Below are positions 1 to 8,397 of a DNA stretch of 64,000 bases, in pieces. Positions within the stretch are counted from its first letter, which is position 1, and each line of letters opens with the position of its first letter. Below the pieces are notes generated by a model that was given only the letters and a program-made list of their open reading frames with translations, did no database searches and was not told the DNA's origin. Made by a program: the position numbers and the translations under genes. The stretch is from Stenotrophomonas sp. MYb238 (GTDB taxonomy: Bacteria; Pseudomonadota; Gammaproteobacteria; Xanthomonadales; Xanthomonadaceae): positions 1 to 64,000 of the forward strand of contig NZ_WIDL01000015.1 of the NCBI RefSeq assembly GCF_009496535.1, in the 5' to 3' direction.

Positions 1-101
1 CAGCGGTGGACGAACCGCTCGGCCGCGCGCATCGGGCCCACGGTGTGCGACGAACTCGGGCCGATGCCGATCTTGAACAGGTCGAACGTGCTGACGGACA
101 T
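1..101 (-). CDS. sdaA: L-serine ammonia-lyase, N-terminal part (runs off the left edge)
   Basis: Only the first 33 residues are in the window. They begin [19 protein letters not shown] and continue [11 protein letters not shown], which is the nearly invariant amino terminus of iron-sulfur L-serine dehydratases. The enzyme deaminates L-serine to pyruvate and ammonia in the cytoplasm and carries an oxygen-labile 4Fe-4S cluster; the cysteines that bind it lie outside the window. The start is the ATG at 101; no convincing Shine-Dalgarno sequence precedes it. The gene is divergent from the glutaredoxin-like gene at 200, so the roughly 100 bases between them should hold both promoters. The family call is firm despite the short peptide because the opening motif is so characteristic. 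Confidence 0.9.
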   Translation of the reverse strand, partial: MSVSTFDLFKIGIGPSSSHTVGPMRAAERFVHR

Positions 102-199
102 GCGTTGTGCGTACTGCTTGGAGAGGGCCGTTATTCTACGGGTTCGCCGCTGCCGGCCCTGCCCGCAGCGCAGCATCGGACCGGCATGGGGTGTGGGGA

Positions 200-424
200 A
201 TGGGCTTGATTCTGTACCAGCGCGACGACTGCCATCTGTGCGACCAGGCGCTGGCGGTGCTGGCGCAGGCGCGCGCACCCGAGTTCGACAGCGTGTTCAT
301 CGACGGGGACGAGGCGCTGGAAGCGCGCTACGGCACGCGCGTGCCGGTACTGCGCGACAGCGCGAACGGCGCCGAACTGGATTGGCCTTTCGACGCGCAC
401 GGCCTGCGCGGGTGGCTGCGATGA
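200..424 (+). CDS. Glutaredoxin-like family protein (DUF836 type)
   Basis: A 74-residue protein with a thioredoxin-fold redox motif CHLC at residues 11-14, right after the first beta strand ([10 protein letters not shown]), as in glutaredoxins. The segment [11 protein letters not shown] contains the cis-proline region (VPV) that normally follows in this fold. Small cytosolic proteins of this class are expected to perform thiol-disulfide exchange or bind a cysteine-linked partner; the actual substrate is unknown. I chose the ATG at 200 because the CxxC then sits at the normal distance from the amino terminus and a G-rich ribosome binding region (GTGTGGGG) lies just upstream. The stop overlaps the start of the next gene by four bases (ATGA), which suggests translational coupling. 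Confidence 0.85.
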   Translation: MGLILYQRDDCHLCDQALAVLAQARAPEFDSVFIDGDEALEARYGTRVPVLRDSANGAELDWPFDAHGLRGWLR

Positions 425-888
425 GCGTCCGCGCCTGGTCGCCGCTGCTCGCCGCGCTGGGCATGGCGGCGGCCAACGCCGGCGCGGCGGACGTGGACCT
501 GGCCAAGGCGCTGCCGGCGCGTGCGTCGGGTTTCGCATGGCAGGGGCGGACGGTGGCGCAGGTGGTGGCGGTGGAAGACATCGAGCGCCTGGTGCTGCTG
601 AAGGCGGTCACCAGCGCCCCGGCCGCGCTGGACATGCGCAACCTGCGCCGCATGCTGCGCGATGCGGCCATCATGCCGTTGCAGGCGCCGGAGGCGGCGG
701 AACGACAGCCCTTGCAGGCCGGCGGCACGGACACGGTATGGGAGGCGGTACTGCTGATGCGCGATGGCGGCGTGTTCGGCCTGGCCGTGCGCCCCGGCGG
801 GACGCAGGACCGCCGGCACCGCGGCTGTCTGAGCGATGCCGACGGCCAACGCGGCTGCTTCGACATCCCGGCCGTCGCCCCCGGCTGA
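421..888 (+). CDS. Secreted hypothetical protein
   Basis: A 155-residue protein that I do not recognise. It begins with a signal peptide: MSVRAW, then a hydrophobic Ala/Leu-rich stretch, with likely cleavage near residue 22 (NAGA before ADVDL). The mature part is acidic to neutral and ends with a two-cysteine region (RHRGC and QRGCF), perhaps a disulfide in the periplasm. The ATG overlaps the stop of the glutaredoxin-like gene, so the two form a translationally coupled pair. A redox protein coupled to a secreted two-cysteine protein is suggestive but proves nothing about function. It converges on the YceI gene at 913. Confidence 0.65.
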   Translation: MSVRAWSPLLAALGMAAANAGAADVDLAKALPARASGFAWQGRTVAQVVAVEDIERLVLLKAVTSAPAALDMRNLRRMLRDAAIMPLQAPEAAERQPLQAGGTDTVWEAVLLMRDGGVFGLAVRPGGTQDRRHRGCLSDADGQRGCFDIPAVAPG

Positions 889-912
889 TCGCCGCGCCGG
901 GGGCGGAGGAAC

Positions 913-1479
913 TTACCTGGCGCGCAGCACGACCTTGGTGCTGATCGCGGTGTCGTCGGGAATGGTCTTGGTGTCGGCCCAGTCGCCGCCGCCGATGCCG
1001 AAGTCCAGGCGCTTCACCGTCGCCTTGCCGGTCAGCACCGGCTGCGCGCCGGGCGTCCAGGTGAAGGTGAGGGTGACCGGCTTGCTGACGCCGCGCAGCT
1101 GCAGCGTGCCGTCGGCCGCGTAGCGGTTCTCGCCCAGGGCGCGGAAGCCGTTGGCGGTGTAGCGCGCCTGCGCGAACTGGGCGACGTTGAAGAAATCCTT
1201 GCCCTGCAGGGTCGAGTCGCGGTCGCTGTTGCCGCTGCGCGCGCCGGCCAGCGGAATGGTGACGTCGAGCTTGCCGGCGGCCGGATCGGCCGGGTCGAAG
1301 CTCAGCTGCGTCTGGAAACCGGGGAAGGTGCCGGTGAACACTTCGCCGTCGTACTTGGTGGCGAAGACCAGGATCGAACCGGGCGCCTGTTCGTAGTCCG
1401 CGGCCATGGCCGGGGTCGCGGCCAGCATGCCGGCCAGGGCGGCCGCGACCGCGGCCGGGGTGGTGAGCTTGATGTTCAT
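913..1479 (-). CDS. YceI family periplasmic protein (distal copy)
   Basis: A 188-residue secreted protein with a clear signal peptide (residues 1-26, ending TPAMA before ADYEQ). The mature chain has the lipocalin-like YceI pattern: VFATKYDGEVFTGTF, then a DVTIPLAGARSGN strand, the KDFFNVAQF helix, and a closing SDFGIG-like RLDFGIGGGDW segment. YceI proteins are soluble periplasmic eight-stranded barrels that bind polyisoprenoid-type amphiphiles. The start is the ATG at 1479, which overlaps the end of the cytochrome b561 gene by four bases. It is the last gene of a three-gene minus-strand operon (YceI, cytochrome b561, YceI), a pairing seen in other proteobacteria and thought to link an isoprenoid carrier to a membrane cytochrome. 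The two YceI copies here are clearly diverged. Confidence 0.92.
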   Translation of the reverse strand: MNIKLTTPAAVAAALAGMLAATPAMAADYEQAPGSILVFATKYDGEVFTGTFPGFQTQLSFDPADPAAGKLDVTIPLAGARSGNSDRDSTLQGKDFFNVAQFAQARYTANGFRALGENRYAADGTLQLRGVSKPVTLTFTWTPGAQPVLTGKATVKRLDFGIGGGDWADTKTIPDDTAISTKVVLRAR

Positions 1480-2054
1480 GCGGATTCCTTCTGTGGGGTA
1501 TCGAGCCAGCCCTGCGGCAGCATGCGGACGAGCGTGGCATCGCGCTGCTGGAGGTGATGGTAGAAGGCGGCGCCGGCATGGCCCAGCACCGCCAGGATCA
1601 ACAGCCAGAAGCCCCATTCGTGCAGGCCGTGCGAGAACTGCGCGGCCTGTTCGCTGGGAGCGACCAGCTTGGGCATCTCCAACAGGCCGAACAGCTTGAA
1701 CGGGCGCAGCCCGCTGGCCGAGTCGTACAGCCAGCCCGACAGCGGGATGGCGAACATCAGTACGTACAGCAGCCAGTGCGTGGCCGAGGCGATGCGCTCC
1801 TGCCAGCCCGGCGTGCCGGGCACCGGCCGCGGCGCGCCGGCGTAGAGCCGCCATGCCAGGCGCAGCGCCACCAGCGCCAGCACGCTGATGCCCAGCGACT
1901 TGTGCGCGGTATAGACCCAGAAATACTTCGGCGTCTTCGGCAGTTCGCCCATGGTCAGTCCGACGATGCCCAGGGCGAGGATCAGCAGGGCGATCAGCCA
2001 GTGCAGGGTCTGGCTGACGCTGCCCCAGCGTTCGGGCGTGTTCTTCAGGCTCAT
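1476..2054 (-). CDS. Cytochrome b561 family protein
   Basis: A 192-residue inner-membrane protein with four predicted helices, of the size and layout of the CybB/YodB family. It transfers electrons across or within the cytoplasmic membrane using two b-type hemes. Histidines sit where the ligands are expected: H18 in helix 1 (TLHWLIALL), H51 in helix 2 (TAHKSLG), and H145 and H159 around helix 4 (HGLHEWG and VLGHAGA). The start (ATG at 2054) overlaps the stop of the upstream YceI gene and its own stop overlaps the start of the downstream YceI gene, so all three are probably translated together. The electron partner cannot be read from the sequence. Confidence 0.93.
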   Translation of the reverse strand: MSLKNTPERWGSVSQTLHWLIALLILALGIVGLTMGELPKTPKYFWVYTAHKSLGISVLALVALRLAWRLYAGAPRPVPGTPGWQERIASATHWLLYVLMFAIPLSGWLYDSASGLRPFKLFGLLEMPKLVAPSEQAAQFSHGLHEWGFWLLILAVLGHAGAAFYHHLQQRDATLVRMLPQGWLDTPQKESA

Positions 2055-2776
2055 GGATGGGTTTCCGGTTGCGGGGGAAGATCGAGGGCGGCGTCGGCCG
2101 CGGCTTCGGCGTCGTTATTGGTATCGGGCGCGTCGGCGCCGTTGCCTGTTTCCGGTGTCCCGGCGTTGTCGTCGCGTACCGCCTCGGCCTCGATGCGCAG
2201 CTCCACGCGGTCGCCGATCACCGACCGCCACGCGTCGATGCCGAAGTCCGAACGCTGCAGGGTGGCGGTGGCGGAGAAGCCGGCGGTGCGGCGGAACGGC
2301 GGCAGCGGGTGGCGCCTGAGCGCGTTGAGGCGCACGTCGAGCACCACCTCGCGGCTGACGCCGCGCAGGGTCAGCAGGCCGTGCACGCGGGCATGCCCGG
2401 CCTCCAGCGGTTCGACGCCGGTGGAGACGAAGCGGGCCTGCGGGTGGCGCTGGCCGTCGAGCAGGTTGCGTGCCAGCGTAGCCTGGTTCCACCTGTCGTC
2501 GCCCAGGTCGAGCCGGGCGATGGGGATGACCACGTCCAGACGGGCGCTGCGCCAGTCGTCCGGGTCGAACTCCAGCACGCCTTCGCTGCCGGACACCGTG
2601 CCCAGCGCCTGCGAGAAGCCGGCGTGCTCCACCGCGAACAGCACCCGCGTATGCACCGGGTCCAGCCGGTAGCGGTCGGCGGCGGATGCCGACAGCGGCA
2701 GCAGGCAGGCGAACAGCAGGGCGAGGAAACGTGGCAAGGTCCGGCTCCGGAAACGTTGGGGGGATTCTAGGCACAT
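2051..2776 (-). CDS. YceI family periplasmic protein (first copy, C-terminally extended)
   Basis: A 241-residue YceI protein. With the ATG at 2776 the chain opens MCLESPQRFRSRTLPRF followed by a hydrophobic core ending LSASA before ADRYRL, a signal peptide with a rather long basic n-region. A TTG at the LPRF codon would give a more conventional signal sequence, so the start is uncertain by 13 codons. The barrel domain shows DPVHTRVLFAVEHAGF, then VVIPIARLDLGDDRWN and the closing LQRSDFGIDAWR strand. After the domain there is an acidic, Ala/Pro/Asp-rich tail (about residues 205-241) that the downstream copy lacks. It is first in the YceI-cytochrome b561-YceI operon. Confidence 0.9.
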   Translation of the reverse strand: MCLESPQRFRSRTLPRFLALLFACLLPLSASAADRYRLDPVHTRVLFAVEHAGFSQALGTVSGSEGVLEFDPDDWRSARLDVVIPIARLDLGDDRWNQATLARNLLDGQRHPQARFVSTGVEPLEAGHARVHGLLTLRGVSREVVLDVRLNALRRHPLPPFRRTAGFSATATLQRSDFGIDAWRSVIGDRVELRIEAEAVRDDNAGTPETGNGADAPDTNNDAEAAADAALDLPPQPETHP

Positions 2777-2813
2777 GCCCGGCAGGGATTGTTGTCGTGC
2801 CGTGCAATGGATT

Positions 2814-3035
2814 GTTCCCGCCATCCCTGGCGGGAACCCTGCGGGCCATCGACAGGCGATGGCGAAAACCGCTCCAGGCGTTTTTTTGTTCCCGCCATCC
2901 CTGGCAGGGACCCTGGGGGCCATCGACGGGCGATGTCAAAACCGCTCCAGGCGGTTCTTCTTTACCGCCTTCATGGTGGGAATCCTGTCGGCCGCCGGCA
3001 GGCGATGGCGAAAGCCGTCCGCGGCGACTTGCCGC
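2814..3035. repeat. Imperfect tandem repeat, three units of about 74 bp
   Basis: Three consecutive copies of a unit of about 74 bases begin near 2814, 2888 and 2961. Each unit opens with a variant of GTTCCCGCCATCCCTGGC, contains a CCATCGACAGGCGATGGC segment that can fold back on itself, and ends near AAACCGCTCCAGGCG. Units 1 and 2 are very similar; unit 3 is more diverged (TTTACCGCCTTCATGG). There are no spacers between units, so this is not a CRISPR array. The repeats lie between the divergent YceI operon and the sensor kinase gene and produce spurious open frames on both strands. Confidence 0.75.
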
Positions 3036-3263
3036 GGCGCGGCTGCGCGCGCGCATGGCGCGTGTCGCCGTACGGGCGTTGGCACGATCGCATCGGCGCC
3101 GGATGGTATTTTCCTCGGGGATACGGACAGCGGTGGGCGATGGATGGAAGACGGGGACAGGCATGAAACGAACGCACGCGCGCCGGCCTGCGTGGCCGCG
3201 CCGCCAACGCGGCATGCCCCTGTCGTGCGGCGGCCTTGTTCCCCGGCGCCGGCGCGGTGCGCC

Positions 3264-6200
3264 GTGAAGGGCTGGCGGTCGTGGCTGCTGTGCCTGTTGC
3301 TGCTGTCCGGCCTGGCGGCGCCGGCCGCGGCCGAGGTGCCGGTCACGCCGCAGCCGCGCCGGCTGGGCGTGGCCGACGGCCTGCCCTCGGCCAACATCAA
3401 CGCCTTCGCCGAGGACCGGCTCGGCTACCTGTGGCTGGCTAGCCACGACGGGCTGGCGCGCTTCGACGGGCGCAACTACCGCATCTGGCGTGCCGAGGAC
3501 GGGCTGCGCGACAACCTGATCTGGAGCCTGCACGTGGATGCGGGCAACCGGCTGTGGTTCGGCACGCAGAACGCCGGCCTGGGCATGCTGTCGGCCGACC
3601 GCCGCAGTTTCCGTTTCTTCGACAGCGCGACCTACCCGCAGATCGGCAGCAACACCGTGTGGAGCGTGGCCTCCACGCCCGATGGCAGCGTCTGGTTCGG
3701 CACCCCGACCGCGGGCCTGCACCGGCTGGCCGCCGACGGCACGATCCAGCGCTTCATGCCGGTGGCCGGCCAGCACGACAGCCTGCCTTCGGCCTCGATC
3801 GCCTACCTGGCGGTGACCGCCGACGGCGTGCTGTGGGTGGGAAGCAAGGGCGGCCTGGCGCGCTGGACCGGCACCGGCTTCGCGCGCGAGGGCGAGGCGG
3901 CATTGCCCTCGCCACGCATCAACGGCTTGAAGGTCGATGGCGGCCAGCGGCTGTGGATCGCGACCAACGGCGGGGGTGTCGTGCGCCACCGCGATGGCCG
4001 CTTCGAGCGCAAGGAATGGCCCGGCGCCGCGCCCGGCGCCGTGCTCAACGTGCTGCAGTACGCGAGCGACGGCAATTACTGGCTCGATACGCTGCAGGGG
4101 CTGGGGCGCAGCCGCGACGGCGCGGCGGTGAGCAACGTGCCCCTGTACAGCGCGCAGGAGCGTGGGCTGGTCAAGCCCAACTGGAGCACCGCCTACGAGG
4201 ACCGCGACGGCGGCCTGTGGTTTGCCAGCACCAACGCCGGGCTGTGGCACCTGTCGCCGAACTGGCGGCAGTTCTCGGTGCTGACCCGGCACCTGGACGA
4301 TCCGGCCTCGCTGCGCAACCCGTATGCGCTGGCGATGGCGGCGTCGGCCTCCGGCGGCATCTGGGTGGTCGGCACGCGCGGCGCACTGGACCGGTTCGAT
4401 CCGGCCAGCGGCGCGGTGGAGCACCACCTGCAGCCGGTCGACGGCATCCACTGGCCGCAGTCGGTGGCCGAGGATGCGCAGGGACGCGTGTGGATCGGCA
4501 GCCTGGATACGCTGGTGCGCTACGACCCGCGCGACGGCGCGGTGCGCCGCTGGCGCCATGACGACGCGGCGGATGCGGCGATGGTCGGCGACGGCGACAT
4601 CGTGCGGATCTGCGACGGCGGCCGGATCTGGATCTATTCCGAGGACGGCGGCATCCAGCAGCGCGACGCGGAGGGACGGGTGACGCTGCACCTGGCACCG
4701 GGCCAGCGCGGTTTCCCGCAGACCGCGCTGCAGGACATGCAATGCGGCCCCGGCGACCGGCTGTGGCTGTCCGGCGCCGCCGGCCTGGCCGCGTGGCAGC
4801 CCGATGCCGGCGCCTTCGCGCCGGTGCAGGGCGGTCCACAGGCGCATGCCTATGCCTTCGATGCCGGCACCGGCGACAGGGTGTGGGTCGCCGTGCTCGG
4901 CGGACTGGAGCGCTACCGCTGGGACGGCGGGCGCCTGCTGCGGGAGGACGGCATCGGCGCCGAACAGGGATTCCCCATGCTGGCCGCCGGCGCGCTGGTG
5001 GTCGACGCCAACGGCGTGATCTGGGCGGGCAGCGCGCGCGGCCTGATCCGGGTCGATCCGGCGCGGCGTTCGGTGCGCCTGTATGGCGTGCACGACGGGC
5101 TGCCGGGGCAGGAGTTCCGGCGCCGCGGCCTGGTGCGGGCGCGCAGCGGCCAGGTGGCCGGCGGCACGCCCGACGGCGTGGTGCTGTTCGATCCGGCGCA
5201 GGTCAGGGCGCTGGCGCGGCGGCCGCCGCTGGTGATCGAGCGGATCAGCGTGCACCGCGGCGACCAGGAACACGATCTTTCGGCGCAGCCGTCCCTGCGC
5301 ATCAAGGACGGCGACCGCGACCTGCACGTCGTCGCGCGCCTGCTGGCCTTCGCCGACTCCACCAACAACCTGTACCGGTTCCGGCTGGCCGGCTACGACC
5401 CGGACTGGGTGAACGCCGGCGCCAACGGCGAGCGCGTGTTCCCGCGCCTGTCGCCGGGCAGCTACACCCTGCAGATCCAGGGCGCGGTGCCCGGCGGCGG
5501 CTGGATCGCCGCGCCCGACCTGCGGATCGAGGTCGCACCGCCATGGTGGCGCAGCGGCTGGGCGATGGCCGCCTATGCCCTGGCGGCGATCCTGGCGCTG
5601 GGCATCGCGGTGATGGCCTACCGCGCGCGCATGCAGCGGCGCAGCGAATGGCAGCTGGCCGAACAGCGGCGCGAACTGGCCGAACAGGCTTCCTCGGCCA
5701 AGACCCGGTTCCTGGCCACGCTCGGGCACGAGGTGCGCACGCCGATGACCGGCGTGCTCGGCATGACCGAACTGCTGCTGGACACGCCGCTGGACGCCAC
5801 CCAGCGCCGCTACGCCAATTCGATCCAGCAGGCCGGTACCCACCTGCTGCACTTGGTGAACGACTCCCTCGACCTGGCGCGCATCGAGGCCGGCCGCCTG
5901 GAGCTGGACAGCCAGCCGTTCGAGCTGGCGCCGCTGCTGGACGAGGTCGCCGCGCTGATCGCGCCGGTGGTGCGCAAGCGCGGCCTGCGGTTCGTGCAGG
6001 AACCGCGCCTGCCGGTGCCGGTCGTGGTGACCGGCGACGTGATGCGCCTGCGCCAGATCCTGATGAACCTGCTCGGCAATGCGGTCAAGTTCACCGAGCA
6101 CGGCCAGGTGGGACTGGGCGTGGAACTGCTGCCGGACGGCGCCGGCATCCGCCTGGAGGTCAGCGATACCGGCCCGGGCATCACCGCCGAACAGCAGGCG

Positions 6201-6836
6201 CGGCTGTTCCGCCGCTTCGAGCAGGCCGAAGGCCCGCAGACCGCCTCGCGCTACGGCGGCAGCGGGCTGGGACTGGCGATCTGCCAGGAACTGGCGGGCG
6301 CGATGGGCGGCCGCATCCGCATCGACAGCCGGCTGGGCGCGGGCGCGCGTTTCATCGTAGAGCTGCCGCTGCCGTGGACGCCGCTGCAGGACGGGCAGGG
6401 CGGACAGGCCAGGCCGCCGGGCGACGGTCCTGGAGGCAGCCTGCGCATCCTGCTGGTCGAGGACGACCCCACCGTGGCCGACGTCATCGCCGGCCTGCTG
6501 CGCGCCCGCGGCCACCAGGTCGTGCATGCGCTGCACGGGCTGGCGGCGCTGGGCGAAGTGGCCGCGCGGCCCTTCGACATCGGCCTGCTCGACCTGGACC
6601 TGCCGGCGCTCGACGGCCTCGCCCTGGCCATCCAGCTGCGCGGCCAGGGCCACGCCTTCCCGCTGGTGGCGGTGACCGCCCGCGCCGATGCCGCCGCCGA
6701 ACAGCAGGCGCGCGCGGCCGGTTTCGACGGTTTCCTGCGCAAGCCGGTGACCGGCGAGATGCTGGTGGCGGCGATCGCCGCGGCGTGGCGCCCGGCGACG
6801 GCCGATGGCGTACCGCCGCGGCCGGACCCGGGCTGA
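3264..6836 (+). CDS. Hybrid sensor histidine kinase with periplasmic beta-propeller sensor
   Basis: A 1190-residue one-protein two-component system. A signal peptide (KGWRSWLLCLLLL, ending PAAA) is followed by about 650 residues of propeller repeats (for example GYLWLASHDGLARF and RLWFGTQNAGL), then a Y_Y_Y-type immunoglobulin-like domain (YRFRLAGYDPDW), a membrane helix near residues 766-788, a HisKA domain with phospho-acceptor H822 (TLGHEVRTP), an HATPase domain (NAVKF, DTGPGI, GGSGLGL), and a C-terminal receiver with D1110 and K1160. No DNA-binding domain follows, so output must go to another protein or through phosphotransfer. I chose the GTG at 3264 because it yields a clean signal peptide. 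An in-frame ATG at 3144 would add 40 hydrophilic residues. A 34-codon frame starting ATG at 3163 ends at 3267 in a GTGA overlap with this start. Confidence 0.9.
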   Translation: MKGWRSWLLCLLLLSGLAAPAAAEVPVTPQPRRLGVADGLPSANINAFAEDRLGYLWLASHDGLARFDGRNYRIWRAEDGLRDNLIWSLHVDAGNRLWFGTQNAGLGMLSADRRSFRFFDSATYPQIGSNTVWSVASTPDGSVWFGTPTAGLHRLAADGTIQRFMPVAGQHDSLPSASIAYLAVTADGVLWVGSKGGLARWTGTGFAREGEAALPSPRINGLKVDGGQRLWIATNGGGVVRHRDGRFERKEWPGAAPGAVLNVLQYASDGNYWLDTLQGLGRSRDGAAVSNVPLYSAQERGLVKPNWSTAYEDRDGGLWFASTNAGLWHLSPNWRQFSVLTRHLDDPASLRNPYALAMAASASGGIWVVGTRGALDRFDPASGAVEHHLQPVDGIHWPQSVAEDAQGRVWIGSLDTLVRYDPRDGAVRRWRHDDAADAAMVGDGDIVRICDGGRIWIYSEDGGIQQRDAEGRVTLHLAPGQRGFPQTALQDMQCGPGDRLWLSGAAGLAAWQPDAGAFAPVQGGPQAHAYAFDAGTGDRVWVAVLGGLERYRWDGGRLLREDGIGAEQGFPMLAAGALVVDANGVIWAGSARGLIRVDPARRSVRLYGVHDGLPGQEFRRRGLVRARSGQVAGGTPDGVVLFDPAQVRALARRPPLVIERISVHRGDQEHDLSAQPSLRIKDGDRDLHVVARLLAFADSTNNLYRFRLAGYDPDWVNAGANGERVFPRLSPGSYTLQIQGAVPGGGWIAAPDLRIEVAPPWWRSGWAMAAYALAAILALGIAVMAYRARMQRRSEWQLAEQRRELAEQASSAKTRFLATLGHEVRTPMTGVLGMTELLLDTPLDATQRRYANSIQQAGTHLLHLVNDSLDLARIEAGRLELDSQPFELAPLLDEVAALIAPVVRKRGLRFVQEPRLPVPVVVTGDVMRLRQILMNLLGNAVKFTEHGQVGLGVELLPDGAGIRLEVSDTGPGITAEQQARLFRRFEQAEGPQTASRYGGSGLGLAICQELAGAMGGRIRIDSRLGAGARFIVELPLPWTPLQDGQGGQARPPGDGPGGSLRILLVEDDPTVADVIAGLLRARGHQVVHALHGLAALGEVAARPFDIGLLDLDLPALDGLALAIQLRGQGHAFPLVAVTARADAAAEQQARAAGFDGFLRKPVTGEMLVAAIAAAWRPATADGVPPRPDPG

Positions 6837-8258
6837 CTACTCCACCACTTCCTCGACCGCCCGCGGATGCGGGCGGTTTTCCGGCAGCTGCCAGAACACC
6901 AAGGTCGAGCTGAGTGTGATCGCGCCGACGCAGACGAAGGTGGCGTGCAGGGCCGCGCTGGCGCCATGGCCGGTGAGATGGGTGCCGAAGGCCGACAGCA
7001 GGCTGCCGGCGGTGGCCGCGCCGAAGCCGGTGGCCAGCATCATCACCATCGACAGCAGGCTGTTGCCGCTGCTGGCCTGGCCGACGTCCAGGTCGCGCAG
7101 GGTGACGGTGTTCATCACCGTGAACTGCATCGAGTTGAACGCGCCGAACAGTGCCAGTTGCACCAGCCGCAGCCACAGCGGCTGCTGCGCGGTGACAAAC
7201 ATGAAGCTGGCCATCGTCAGCCCGACCAGGACGGTGTTGATCATCAGGATGCGGCGGTAGCCGAAGCGTTCCACCAGCGTCACCGCCGCGCGCTTGGCGG
7301 CCATGCCGGCCAGCGCCACCGGGATCATCATCATGCCGGCGGCCATCGGGCTCATGCCCAGGCCCACCTGCAGCAGCAGCGGGATCAGCAGCGGCATGGC
7401 GCCGCTGCCGATGCGCGAGAACAGGTTGCCGAGGATGCCGATGCGGAAACTGGCGACCTGGAACAGCGTCAGCGGGAACAGCGCGTCGTGGCGTCCGGCC
7501 GCATGCAGCCAGTAGCCGGCCAGCGCGGCGATGCCGATCACCGCCAGCAGCAGCACCAGCGCGTGCGCCGGGCCGAAGCCGGAGGCGCCGTCCAGCGCCA
7601 GCGACAGCGCGACCATGCCGAAGGCCAGCATCAGGTAGCCGGCCAGGTCGAAGTGGTGCCGCTCCTGGCCGTAGTGGTCGGGCATGATGCGCAGCGCGGC
7701 GAGCAGGCCGGCCAGCCCGATCGGCAGGTTGATCAGGAAGATCCAGTGCCACGACGCGGCCTGCACCAGCCAGCCGCCGAGCGTCGGGCCCAGCAGCGGG
7801 CCGACCAGCGCCGGGATCGCGATGAAGCTCATCGCCGCCAGGAACCGGTCGCGCGGTACCGAGCGCATCACCGCCAGCCGCCCCACCGGCAGCAGCATGG
7901 CGCCGCCGATGCCCTGCAGCACGCGCGCGGCCACCAGCCAGTGCAGCGTCGGCGACAGCGCGCAGGCCAGCGAGCCGAGGGTGAACAGCACGATCGCGGC
8001 CAGGAAGGTGCGGCGCGTGCCGAAGCGGTCGGCGATCCAGCCCGAGGCCGGGATGAAACTGGCCACCGCCAGCGCGTAGCTGAACACCACCGACTGCATC
8101 TGCAGCGGGCTCTCGCCCAGGCTGCGCGCCATCGCCGGCAACGCGGTGTTGACGATGGTCGAGTCCAGCATCTGCATGAAGATCGCCAGCGACACCAGCC
8201 ACAGCAACGGCCTGTGCGGATCGCCGGCGGGCAGGGCGCTGGAAGGGGGCAGGGACAT
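6837..8258 (-). CDS. DHA2-type MFS drug efflux transporter (EmrB/QacA-like)
   Basis: A 473-residue polytopic membrane protein. The amino-terminal LDSTIVNTALPAMARSLG segment is the DHA2-family signature in helix 1; SGWIADRFGTRRTFL is the MFS motif A loop; ARVLQGIGGAMLLPVGR is motif B; GPLLGPTLGGWL is motif C of antiporters. The family exports hydrophobic drugs and biocides in exchange for protons, usually with 14 helices. The start at 8258 (MSLPPSSAL) is preferred over an ATG 11 codons upstream, which sits in a Pro/Arg-rich stretch. No fusion-protein (EmrA) or outer-membrane partner gene is adjacent, so it may act alone in the inner membrane. Its stop abuts the stop of the convergent sensor kinase gene with no gap. 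Confidence 0.9.
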   Translation of the reverse strand: MSLPPSSALPAGDPHRPLLWLVSLAIFMQMLDSTIVNTALPAMARSLGESPLQMQSVVFSYALAVASFIPASGWIADRFGTRRTFLAAIVLFTLGSLACALSPTLHWLVAARVLQGIGGAMLLPVGRLAVMRSVPRDRFLAAMSFIAIPALVGPLLGPTLGGWLVQAASWHWIFLINLPIGLAGLLAALRIMPDHYGQERHHFDLAGYLMLAFGMVALSLALDGASGFGPAHALVLLLAVIGIAALAGYWLHAAGRHDALFPLTLFQVASFRIGILGNLFSRIGSGAMPLLIPLLLQVGLGMSPMAAGMMMIPVALAGMAAKRAAVTLVERFGYRRILMINTVLVGLTMASFMFVTAQQPLWLRLVQLALFGAFNSMQFTVMNTVTLRDLDVGQASSGNSLLSMVMMLATGFGAATAGSLLSAFGTHLTGHGASAALHATFVCVGAITLSSTLVFWQLPENRPHPRAVEEVVE

Positions 8259-8397
8259 CAGGCGCTCTCGTGGCCGGGGCGGAGGCGGCATTGTCCGCGC
8301 TCGCGCGTGCAGGTGCCGCGCACGCCGCCGGCGCGGATGGCGGCAAGGCAGCCCATTAGGCGAGACCGGACGGGCCTGGCCGCGCCCGGGCGCACGC

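Noticed and set aside
2814-3035. CRISPR-like array
   Set aside because: The 74-bp units follow each other directly with no unique spacers and there are no cas genes.
2115-6653. 1512-codon open frame on the minus strand antisense to the sensor kinase
   Set aside because: Composition is Arg/Ala/Gln/His-rich as in shadow frames of G+C-rich genes; the plus-strand frame has clear domains and catalytic motifs.
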